Source: Propionivibrio sp. (GTDB taxonomy: Bacteria; Pseudomonadota; Gammaproteobacteria; Burkholderiales; Rhodocyclaceae). From it: a DNA stretch of 48,759 nt. Where the stretch lies: the NCBI RefSeq assembly GCF_016790145.1, contig NZ_JAEUOI010000018.1, positions 1 through 48,759 on the forward strand. Reading direction: 5' to 3'. Below, piece by piece: positions 40,035 through 48,759 of this stretch. How positions within the stretch are numbered: the stretch's first letter is position 1; each line of letters opens with the position of its first letter. Under the pieces are notes generated by a model that had not been told where the DNA came from, searched no databases, and saw nothing but the letters and a program-made list of their open reading frames with translations. The position numbers and the translations under genes were made by a program.

Positions 40035-41617
40035 TCGGCTGCCCTCCCCGTGATACAAAAATCAGCACCGGACTCGCTGCTTAACAATTCGAGCCGCGCA
40101 TCATTAGCTTCACATAATTCACGCGCAATGTAGAGACCCAGGCCGGTACCCTGACTATGCGTAGTGAAGAATGGCTCAAAGATCTGCTCACTGAGGCTAT
40201 CGTCAACCCCCTCGCCATCGTTGATGACATGCAGGGCCACCCAGCCTTCGCGGCTGGCATCCTGCACCAGCAGACGGATACTTCCCGCCATGCCCTGCGA
40301 ATGACGTAATGCGTTACCGAGAAGGTTCCATAACACCTGATGAAAATGTGAGCGGTCGAAGAACAGTGTCGCCAGCCCCAAAAATTCGCACACGACCACG
40401 CCGCTCGCCACTTTCTCTTTCACCGTATATTCCTCGACCAGAATCGGCAGGGTTTGACGCAACTCGATCAGTTCCTGGTGCGCGCGGTCGCGCCGCCCCA
40501 ACTCGAGCACATCGCTCACGATTCGCTCCACCCGTTGCGTGTTGTCGAGCACGATACGCAACAGGCGATCATTCGTCGGGCTGCAAAACTCTTCGCGCAT
40601 CAATTCTCCGGCATGATTGATCGCCGAGAGCGGATTACGGATCTCATGCGCGATATTCGCCGTCAGACGCCCGAGTGCTGCCAGCTTGAGCTGTCGCGCC
40701 TGCTCCTGCAAGCTCCCCATATCCTCAAGAAAAACCAGCACATCGCGTTCCGAGCTCTCGGTTGATACAAAGCGTGCGCGCAACTGCATGCCACTGGCCG
40801 GCGCCCTCACCAGCATCGGCTCATCGCTGGCATGCGCGCACCAGTCGGCAAATCCCTGCGCCAGCTCGGTCGAGTAATTTGCCAGCTTGCGCTCGGCAGG
40901 ATCGCCCAGGCCAAGCAGTTGTTCGGCACGCGGATTGTGCTGCTTGACCCATCCGTCACGGTCCAGCACGAGAACGCCGTCCTGCATTTCCTCAATAACG
41001 CGCTGACTGAGCAAGGTCTGGTTTCTAAGCTCCACTCCGCGCTTGCGCGCCAGTTCTTCGTTGGCAATCAAACGCCGTGCCAGCAGGCGAGCTGAAATGG
41101 CAATGGCGAAAAATCCGGCGCTCAACAGACCCGCCTGAAAGAAATCGACCATTTCAAAGTCAACCTCCATCGCCCGATAGGACTGTTCGAAAAGCACCGA
41201 GAGAGTCGCCAATGCTGCGTAAAACAACACGAGACGCCCCTGACCAACCAGACCGGCGCCGGCCAGCGTCACCAGCAACATGGCGCCCAGACCGCTGCGC
41301 AAGCCGCCACCGGTGTGCATCAGCAGGGTCAGCACCAGTACGTCGATCAATACATTCGCACTCAGTTGCAGATTGAAATGCTGGCGATAGAAATACAGCC
41401 CGAGCAAGGAAAGAATCGTAGCCAGCAGATAGAGGCTGGTCACAGCCAGGTGAAACGATCCGCGACCCGGACTGAGAATCGAAAAGGGTGAGGAGTGAAG
41501 AACCGAGGAAGCAAAGAGCAGCCCGGCAATGCACAAACGGTAAAGGTTGAAATAACGCAGCGACGTCCAACGCGTTTCAGAGAACGGCCCGGTAACAGGT
41601 TCAAGCAGATTCAGCAT
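40025..41617 (-). CDS. pilS: Sensor histidine kinase PilS
   Basis: 530 residues. Six hydrophobic segments (about 25-190) are followed by a PAS domain (VIEEMQDGVLVLDRDG, then HNPRAEQLLGLG). The HisKA motif is ANIAHEIRNPLSAI with the phosphoacceptor His. The ATPase domain has WNLLGNALRHS, NDGEGVDDSL and GTGLGLYIARELCE. It senses pilin in the membrane in known systems and phosphorylates PilR. pilS precedes pilR, and the two overlap. Confidence 0.93.
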   Translation of the reverse strand: MLNLLEPVTGPFSETRWTSLRYFNLYRLCIAGLLFASSVLHSSPFSILSPGRGSFHLAVTSLYLLATILSLLGLYFYRQHFNLQLSANVLIDVLVLTLLMHTGGGLRSGLGAMLLVTLAGAGLVGQGRLVLFYAALATLSVLFEQSYRAMEVDFEMVDFFQAGLLSAGFFAIAISARLLARRLIANEELARKRGVELRNQTLLSQRVIEEMQDGVLVLDRDGWVKQHNPRAEQLLGLGDPAERKLANYSTELAQGFADWCAHASDEPMLVRAPASGMQLRARFVSTESSERDVLVFLEDMGSLQEQARQLKLAALGRLTANIAHEIRNPLSAINHAGELMREEFCSPTNDRLLRIVLDNTQRVERIVSDVLELGRRDRAHQELIELRQTLPILVEEYTVKEKVASGVVVCEFLGLATLFFDRSHFHQVLWNLLGNALRHSQGMAGSIRLLVQDASREGWVALHVINDGEGVDDSLSEQIFEPFFTTHSQGTGLGLYIARELCEANDARLELLSSESGADFCITGRAAECQ

Positions 41618-41623
41618 GGAGAA

Positions 41624-41854
41624 TCAGGTGTCCCGTAATTCGGCTTGATGTCGATGGTCTTCGCAACAGTAATAGTGCCCCTGGGTCAAAATACTTTCGC
41701 TTATCGGCTGGTTAACACCGCAGTGCGCGCACTTGACCATCTGTTCCGGCACCCGCGAAGTGGGCGGCGCTTGCACCCCCGAGCGAGAAGATTGCGCCTT
41801 GCGCAACGCCCACAACACAACAAAAAACAACGCGATCAGGAGCAAGTATTTCAT
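41624..41854 (-). CDS. PP0621-type small zinc-ribbon membrane protein
   Basis: 76 residues from ATG 41854. An N-terminal membrane helix (MKYLLLIALFFVVLWALRK) is followed by a linker and a short zinc-ribbon-like segment, KCAHCGVNQPISESIL, with a second pair of ligands in YYCCEDH. Genes of this type lie just before pilS in many betaproteobacteria. The function is unknown. It ends 6 bp before pilS. Confidence 0.8.
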   Translation of the reverse strand: MKYLLLIALFFVVLWALRKAQSSRSGVQAPPTSRVPEQMVKCAHCGVNQPISESILTQGHYYCCEDHRHQAELRDT

Positions 41855-42214
41855 GATGGCCCAGCCGTTCTGTAGAGCAGCCAAGCATAGCAGAAGCACC
41901 CTGTAACAGGGATACCCAGAAAAGAATTGAAGGGCATCGGAGGAACGAGAAAACCGTAAAAAAGGCGAACCACAAAGGAACAAAGGGCACGAAGTTTCAC
42001 CAAGAAAGACAATATTCAATCTGTCGCTCCTTGATATTCATTGTGGCGCTACGTTTGATCTGCCTAGCAGCCTGTTCTCAATCAGAAGTAATCACATTCA
42101 ATAGCAACAGGGCCTGAAAATCCGTCTACAGTCAATGACCTAGCCAGGTACTGCTCACGCAGACTAACTATGGTCATAACCTGACTTTTCTGTGGAGTCA
42201 GGATGTACTGAAAG
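41855..42214. other. Region between the PP0621-type gene and the IS remnant
   Basis: 360 bp without a gene. Near the IS, a hairpin (CCTGACT / AGTCAGG, 42180-42202) precedes the first transposase start. Clear terminal inverted repeats for the IS were not found here. Confidence 0.4.
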
Positions 42215-42954
42215 ATGCTACTAAATGACAAATGGGAACACATTGACAATCTATTGCAGAGCAAGGTCAAGGATCCGGGCCGCACTGCCAAGGATGATCG
42301 TCCGTTCGTCGAGGCGTTATTCGGGATCATTCGCACCGGAAACCATTGGCGGGACTTGCCTGCCGAGTACGGTCATTGGCACCGAATCAATGTACGCGTC
42401 GCGCGCTGTCACGAAAACGGTGCCTCGAAGCGGGTGGCTGATGCCTTGTGCGGTGATGCTGATAGGGAGTACTTGTTCATCGATTTTACGATTGTCAGCG
42501 CCCGTCAGCATTCTGTCGGCGCCTTAATAAAATGGAGGGCCAGGAAATCGGCCGATCGTGCGGCGGTTTAACCTCCAAATTGCATGGGGCGGTCGATGCC
42601 CTGGGCGATCCCCTGAGGGTGCTTCTCTCGGCCGGGCAGGTCTCCGATATCGAACAGGCTCCGAATCTCATCGACCAATTTCCAGCCCAGGCGGTGATCA
42701 CCGGCAAAGGGTACGGCGCCGAGCACTTCGTCGCCAGAGCCGAGACCACGGGAGCCCAAGCGCTTATACCTCCTTGTTCCAATCGTAGCTCCCCGCGCCA
42801 ATTCGATTCCCATCTCTACCGCGAGCGCAATTTGATCGAGCGTTTATGTGCTCGTCTCAAGAAATGCAGACGCATTGCCACTGGATATGACAAACTTGCC
42901 AAGTCCTTCCTGTCGTTTATTCACCTCGTGTGCGCTTTTGTCCGGCTCGCTTGA
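42215..42954 (+). mobile_element. Decayed IS5-family (IS427 group) transposase
   Basis: Two overlapping frames: 42215-42571 (MLLNDKWEHIDNLLQ, DPGRTAKDDRPFVEAL, GNHWRDLP) and 42532-42954 (GRSCGGLTSKLHGAVDALGD, YRERNLIERLCARLKKCRR, FIHLVCAFVRLA). This is the usual two-frame IS427 layout, joined by a -1 shift, but the slippery A-run is reduced to TAAAATGG. The catalytic residues have decayed: the second Asp motif DKGYD reads GKGYG here, and the first motif reads IDFTI where IDSTI is usual. It is therefore probably inactive. No full terminal repeats were found. Confidence 0.8.
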
Positions 42955-43180
42955 TTGAGACCAAGCCCAAACAGCTCGATCAGATGTACTAATCTTTATT
43001 CCAGCATTCACCGGAATGACCATAAGTTTCCAGAAAGAAATCTGATCTTGGATCTGATGGGTGTGAAATGCTGAGGCCGCGGCAATTCAGCTATACTCGC
43101 CGCAATTCCCGCCCCGGCCCAGGCGAGTCGGATTCGATGCCTGCCAGCCTGCCTTTAACGTCAGCAAAACGTGCCGCAAA

Positions 43181-45607
43181 ATGAGCAGAAAACCCAGAAG
43201 CAAGGCCACCCCGCCTCCGGCTACCTTGCCGCCCGTCCCAGCCGCTGCAGAGCCCAAGCGCAACGTGCTGCTTGTCTCTGGCCTGGCGCTGCTGCTTGTG
43301 ATCGCCGTCATCGTCTACTTTGCCACTTCACCCAAGGCACCACCGCCCGCCCTCCTCTCATCGCCATCGCCTCTCGCCACGGCAGCGGCCGCACCGCCGG
43401 CCAGTCCGGCGAGCTACGTTGGCGCACAAGTCTGCAAGAGCTGCCACGAGCCCGAATTCAAGGCCTGGTCGGGCTCGCATCACGATCTGGCCATGCAAGT
43501 CGCCACCGAAGCCACCGTCCTCGGCGATTTCGCCAACGCCAGGTTCAAGTACAACGGCATCGAAACCACCTTTTTCCGGCGTGGCGACAAGTTCATGGTG
43601 CGTACCGACGGGCCGGACGGCAAGCTGGCCGACTACGAAATCAGTCACACCTTCGGCGCCTACCCCTTGCAGCAGTACATGGTCGCCTTTCCAGGCGGAC
43701 GCTACCAGTTTCTTCAGCACGCCTGGGACGCGCGGGCAAAAAGCCAGGGCGGGCAACGCTGGTTCCACCTGCAACCCGGCCAGAAAGTCGATTCCAGGGA
43801 TCCCCTGCACTGGACCGGCCTTTACCAGAACTGGGCCCTGCAATGCGCCGAGTGCCATTCAACCGATTTACGCAAGGGCTACGACGCGGCCAGCAACACC
43901 TATAAAACCACGTTCAGCGAAATCAACGTCGCCTGCGAAGCATGTCATTCCCAGGGATCGAACCATGTGCAGTGGGCGGCCAACGCCCGGCCTCCCTACC
44001 CGGCAACCGGGGACAAGGGCTTGCCCAGCCTGAAATCGCGCTGGCAGGAGGCCTGGAAATTCCCCACAGCCGACGCCCGGTTTGCCTTGCGCGACCACCC
44101 GGCCGAGGCGGCCGGGATGAATACCTGTGCCGCATGTCATTCCCGCCGTTCGACGCTGAGCGAAGACAGAAAGGCCGGCGAAGCGCTGGAGAATACCCAT
44201 CGCCTGGCCTTGCCGCTGGCCCCGAACTATCACGCCGATGGTCAGCAGCGGGAGGAGGTTTATGTGTGGACCTCGTTCCTGCAGAGCAAAATGCACCAGT
44301 CCGGCGTCACCTGCATGGATTGTCACGAGCCGCACTCGCTGAAGACGCGCGCCGAAGGCAATGCGCTGTGCACACGCTGCCACAATGCCGCCGAGTTCGA
44401 TGCGCCCAAACACCACAGGCACGTCGCCGACGGCAAGGGAGCGCAGTGCGTCACCTGCCACATGCCGACGCAGAACTACATGGTGATCCATGCGCGGCAG
44501 GATCACAGCCTGCGCATCCCGCGCCCCGATCTGTCGATCGCGCTGGGCAGCCCGAATGCATGCACCCAGTGCCATACCGACAGGAAACCGCAATGGGCGG
44601 CCAGCGCCATGGACACCTGGTACGGCACCGCCTGGCGCCAGCGCCCGCACTACGGCACGACGCTGCATGCGGCCACCACGCAGGGCCTGAAAGCATTGCC
44701 CGAGCTGCTTGATCTGGCCGGCAACACCGCGCAACCGGGCGTGGTGCGCGCGGCAGCGGCAACGCTGGCGCAGCCCTTTGCCAGCCCCGGCACCTTGCAC
44801 AACGCGCGTGCGCTGCTCAAGGACAGCGATCCGCAGGTTCGCCTCGCCGCGCTCGGCATGATCGAGCCGATGGACCGCGTCAACCGCGTGCTCAGTGCGG
44901 CCCCAGCGCTCGTCGACCCCGTCCGCGGAGTTCGCATTGAGGCCGCGCGTCTTCTGTCCGATGTGCCGGACAGCCAGCTTCCGGCGGGCCAGCTCGCGGC
45001 GCGCGCGGCGGCCGGCAAGGAGCTTGAAGAATCACTGGCGCTGGAGGCCGACTGGCCTTCGGGCAACCTCAACCTCGGCAATCTGCGTTTGCGCCAGGGC
45101 CGCGCCGCCGAGGCCATTGCCGCCTACGAGCGGGCCATCGCACTCGACCCGAAATTCCCCGGGGCCTATGTCAATCTGGCCGACGCCCTGCGCCAGCAAG
45201 GGCGGGAAGCGGAAGGCGAGAAAGTCTTGCGCCAGGGCCTGGCCGTGATGCCGCGCGATGCCGACCTGCACCATGCGCTGGGCCTGCTGCTGACGCGCAA
45301 GAAGGAGAGCGCGGCAGCGCTCAAGGAATTCGTCGAGGCCGCCCGGCTCGCTCCGGACAACGCGCGCTATGCCTATGTCCAGGCCATTGCTCTGCATTCG
45401 GCCGGTCAGCGCGATCAGGCCCTGGTCATCCTGCGCAACGCCAACCAGCGCCATCCCGGCAATCTCGACATCCTCGGCGCACTTCTTTCAATGAGTCGCG
45501 AGTCGGGCGACAGGCCAGCGGCTCTGGGTTACGCCAGAGAACTCGCCGGGTTGCTGCCGGATAATGCAAATGTCAAAGCGCTGGTGGCGGAACTCGAAGC
45601 GCGTTGA
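43181..45607 (+). CDS. Octaheme c-type cytochrome with HEAT-like and TPR segments
   Basis: 808 residues. A cytoplasmic tail and one membrane helix (29-48) anchor it; the rest faces the periplasm. Eight CxxCH heme sites are present: CKSCH (85-89), CAECH, CEACH, CAACH, CMDCH, CTRCH, CVTCH and CTQCH, all in the first about 470 residues. This part resembles cytochrome c554-like multiheme proteins. Residues about 495-600 look like HEAT-type helical repeats. From about 605 to the end, TPR motifs are clear (NLNLGNLRLRQGRAAEAIAA, then AIALDPKFPGAYVNLADAL). It is a single gene without cytochrome maturation or reductase neighbours, so its redox partner is unknown. Confidence 0.92.
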   Translation: MSRKPRSKATPPPATLPPVPAAAEPKRNVLLVSGLALLLVIAVIVYFATSPKAPPPALLSSPSPLATAAAAPPASPASYVGAQVCKSCHEPEFKAWSGSHHDLAMQVATEATVLGDFANARFKYNGIETTFFRRGDKFMVRTDGPDGKLADYEISHTFGAYPLQQYMVAFPGGRYQFLQHAWDARAKSQGGQRWFHLQPGQKVDSRDPLHWTGLYQNWALQCAECHSTDLRKGYDAASNTYKTTFSEINVACEACHSQGSNHVQWAANARPPYPATGDKGLPSLKSRWQEAWKFPTADARFALRDHPAEAAGMNTCAACHSRRSTLSEDRKAGEALENTHRLALPLAPNYHADGQQREEVYVWTSFLQSKMHQSGVTCMDCHEPHSLKTRAEGNALCTRCHNAAEFDAPKHHRHVADGKGAQCVTCHMPTQNYMVIHARQDHSLRIPRPDLSIALGSPNACTQCHTDRKPQWAASAMDTWYGTAWRQRPHYGTTLHAATTQGLKALPELLDLAGNTAQPGVVRAAAATLAQPFASPGTLHNARALLKDSDPQVRLAALGMIEPMDRVNRVLSAAPALVDPVRGVRIEAARLLSDVPDSQLPAGQLAARAAAGKELEESLALEADWPSGNLNLGNLRLRQGRAAEAIAAYERAIALDPKFPGAYVNLADALRQQGREAEGEKVLRQGLAVMPRDADLHHALGLLLTRKKESAAALKEFVEAARLAPDNARYAYVQAIALHSAGQRDQALVILRNANQRHPGNLDILGALLSMSRESGDRPAALGYARELAGLLPDNANVKALVAELEAR

Positions 45608-45669
45608 GCATCCTGGAAACCGCAGTTGAGTGCGTGCCACGCAACACCAGGCTAGAGACGAGTCTTTGG

Positions 45670-45704
45670 CCCTCACCCCGACCCTCTCCCGCAGGGAGAG
45701 GGGG
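45670..45704. repeat. CCCTCACCCCGACCCTCTCCC-type hairpin repeat, copy 2
   Basis: Matches copy 1 in hsdM except for the 3-nt loop. It is followed at once by a related hairpin (CCCTTC..GAAGGG, to about 45744). Together they lie between the convergent cytochrome and cardiolipin synthase genes and may serve as a terminator. Confidence 0.85.
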
Positions 45705-45797
45705 TTTGCACCCTTCGCCCTGCGGGAGAAGGGCCGGGGATGAGGGCCTACGATATTGGCATTGCGCTCAACTGCGTTTTCAGGATCGTCGCTCCGC

Positions 45798-47252
<1,455 letters not shown>

Positions 47253-47481
47253 TCGGGATGGGGGATGATACCGGAGTGCATGCGGCCAAGTCGAGAACGG
47301 CCTGCCTGGCCGACGACGCTGCGCGAATGCACATTGTTTTGCCAAGCAACCGCAGGGCTTTGCGCCGCCCGCATCGGGTACATCGATTTACATCGATCGG
47401 CACGATAGGTATCATGGCGCGGTTCGTCGGGGGTCGATGAAACCGGCGCGGTTTTGTTCAATTCCACAAGGAGAAATAGCC

Positions 47482-48033
47482 ATGAAGTCATCCAAGCTTA
47501 GTGTCGTTTTCTGCGCTGCCTTGCTGGCCGCCGCTTGCGTTTCGCAACAGACGTACAACACCGAAGTAAAGAAAGCCGATACCTACGCCGCGCTGAACCA
47601 GCAGCTTTCGGCCGAACTCGGTCAGGACCAGGCGACGATCCAGGACCTGCAGAACCAGCTCAAGGTCACCATCGTCAATGAGATCCTGTTCCCCGAAGGC
47701 GGTTGGCAACTGAGTGCCAAGGGCGAAGCGACGCTGGCGAGGATTGCGCCGACGCTGTCCAATCTGCCGGGCCAGCAGATCATCGTCGAGGGCTTCACCG
47801 ACAATGTTCCGATCGGGCCAGGGCTGAAGTCGCGTTTCCCCTCGAACATTGAACTGTCATCGGCACGGGCCGGCGATGTGCTGCGCTTTCTGGCTTCCAA
47901 GGGCGTCCCGATGAGCACCATGTCGGCCCAGGGCTTCGGAGAATCACGCCCGGTCGCCAGCAACGACACGCCGCAAGGCCGCGCCAAAAACCGCCGCGTC
48001 GAGATCGTCATCACCTCGGCCAACCGACCCTAG
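47482..48033 (+). CDS. OmpA-domain outer-membrane lipoprotein
   Basis: 183 residues from ATG 47482, with AAGGAG upstream. The lipoprotein signal ends at LAAAC, giving a lipidated Cys at about 19. A helical stretch (about 30-65, rich in Gln, Leu and Ala) may form a short coiled coil. The OmpA domain follows: NEILFPEGGWQLSAKGEATL, VEGFTDNVPIGPGL, ELSSARAGDVLRFL, and AKNRRVEIVI. It anchors the outer membrane to peptidoglycan in a Pal/YiaD-like way. A gap of 69 bp separates it from the next gene, so the two may be co-transcribed. Confidence 0.9.
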   Translation: MKSSKLSVVFCAALLAAACVSQQTYNTEVKKADTYAALNQQLSAELGQDQATIQDLQNQLKVTIVNEILFPEGGWQLSAKGEATLARIAPTLSNLPGQQIIVEGFTDNVPIGPGLKSRFPSNIELSSARAGDVLRFLASKGVPMSTMSAQGFGESRPVASNDTPQGRAKNRRVEIVITSANRP

Positions 48034-48102
48034 ACCCCTATTCAGTCGGGAATCGGCAAATCGTCGGCTTCGATTCCCGCTGAATATCCATAAGGAATAG
48101 CC

Positions 48103-48759
48103 ATGCATCATCAACGGACCTGGTCTGCCGGGGTTCTGATGGTACTCGCGGCGACATTGACGTGCGCTCCCGCGCAGGCCGAAATGAGCGCCGAAGAACT
48201 CGCCAAGCTCGCGCAGAACCCGGTCGGCAACCTGATCAGCCTGCCCTTCCAGAACAACACCAACCTCAACTTCGGTCCCGAGAAGGGAACGCAGAACGTC
48301 CTCAACATCCAGCCGGTGATCCCGATCTCGGTGAATAGCGAGTGGAACGTCATCACCCGCACCATCGTACCGGTGATCTCGAATCCCTCGCTCTACCCCG
48401 GCGACGATCGCACCAACGGCATCGGCGACACCGTGTTTACGGCCTTCCTGTCACCGGCCGTTCCGGGGCACTGGATCTGGGGTGCCGGCCCGGTACTCCA
48501 GTTGCCGACCGACAGCAACTCGGAACTGGGCAACAAGAACTGGGGTCTGGGGCCATCGGTCGTCGTCCTGCACCTCGAAAAGGGCGACCCCTGGGTTTAC
48601 GGTGTGCTGGCCAACAACATCTGGTCGCTCTCCAGCAACCAGCAGGGCGGTTCGTACAACAACGGCCTGATCCAGCCCTTCGTCAACTACAACTTCGAGG
48701 GCGGGTTCTATCTCACCTCGGCGCCCATCGCGACGGTCAACTGGAAGGCCGACAGCAGC
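48103..48759 (+). CDS. Exported outer-membrane-like protein, C-terminus beyond window
   Basis: 219 codons are visible from ATG 48103 (AAGGA upstream) and the frame is open at the window edge. A signal peptide ends near AQAE. The mature part shows alternating hydrophobic residues and Gly/Asn-rich turns typical of beta-barrels (IPISVNSEWNVITRTIVPVI, IWGAGPVLQLPTDSN, QPFVNYNFEGGFYLTSAPIA). Similar proteins are annotated as outer-membrane transporters or neuromedin-U-like; the function is not known. Family placement is by composition and remembered similarity only. Confidence 0.7.
   Translation, partial: MHHQRTWSAGVLMVLAATLTCAPAQAEMSAEELAKLAQNPVGNLISLPFQNNTNLNFGPEKGTQNVLNIQPVIPISVNSEWNVITRTIVPVISNPSLYPGDDRTNGIGDTVFTAFLSPAVPGHWIWGAGPVLQLPTDSNSELGNKNWGLGPSVVVLHLEKGDPWVYGVLANNIWSLSSNQQGGSYNNGLIQPFVNYNFEGGFYLTSAPIATVNWKADSS

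Noticed and set aside
42060..43020. Terminal inverted repeats of the IS element
   Set aside because: Strings such as CAGCCTGTT and AACAGCTCG on the two sides match only weakly. I could not define the ends.

Overview
This GC-rich window is bacterial chromosome and most likely comes from a betaproteobacterium of the Rhodocyclales type (Dechloromonas / Azonexus / Accumulibacter-like). That placement is an inference. It rests on a PEP-CTERM sorted protein, the gene order PP0621-like / pilS / pilR / ampD, a GTP-dependent PEP carboxykinase, a Lys/Ala/Pro-rich histone-like protein, a multiheme cytochrome fused to TPRs, and short palindromic dispersed repeats. No rRNA, tRNA or CRISPR array was seen.

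Layout. (1) 1-9,891, minus strand: a type I restriction-modification island. Transcription order is hsdM, hsdS, a DUF3800 gene, a broken BrnT-type toxin with a BrnA-like partner, hsdR, then a SWIM zinc-finger gene that runs off the window. hsdM/hsdS and hsdS/DUF3800 overlap by ATGA. Two unrelated dispersed repeats lie in frame inside hsdM. (2) 9,988-12,693: a TDT-family transporter, then an RsbW-like ATPase gene divergent from a FecR-domain gene and an OmpA-domain gene. (3) 13,277-16,465: an exported PEP-CTERM protein with an Hcp fold, a MAPEG protein, an acetate-type permease and a secreted Cache-domain protein. (4) 16,556-22,684: a class II glutamine amidotransferase gene, then a set resembling known light/photo-oxidative-stress clusters. 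ABC1 kinase, small membrane protein, DUF3429 and SDR genes run one way. A Blc-type lipocalin, a TIGR02450 protein and an FAD amine-oxidase-like enzyme run the other way. Two related palindromes lie in the divergent promoter region. (5) 22,676-26,255: a tightly overlapped STAS / metallo-beta-lactamase-fold / CHASE2-PP2C operon (partner switching). (6) 26,453-30,808: a lutA-lutB-(half aldehyde dehydrogenase)-lutC lactate-oxidation operon with a divergent IclR regulator. (7) 30,863-36,700: a PBP7-type peptidase, a patatin lipase, pckG with a long leader, and an aminotransferase. (8) 36,810-41,854: a 13-residue-repeat histone-like protein, then ampD-pilR-pilS and a PP0621-type protein. (9) 42,215-42,954: a decayed IS5-family element. 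(10) 43,181-48,759: an octaheme cytochrome with HEAT and TPR segments, a cardiolipin synthase, an OmpA lipoprotein, and an outer-membrane-like protein cut by the window end.

How the genes fit together. Lactate oxidation to pyruvate (lut), acetate uptake, PEP carboxykinase and an aminotransferase suggest life on small organic acids with gluconeogenesis. The octaheme cytochrome points to periplasmic electron transfer. Two signalling blocks carry the separate parts of a partner-switch circuit: kinase-like ATPase at 11.1 kb, phosphatase and STAS antagonist at 22.7-26.3 kb. Their connection is inferred, not shown. All functional calls come from motifs read by eye; no database search was run.
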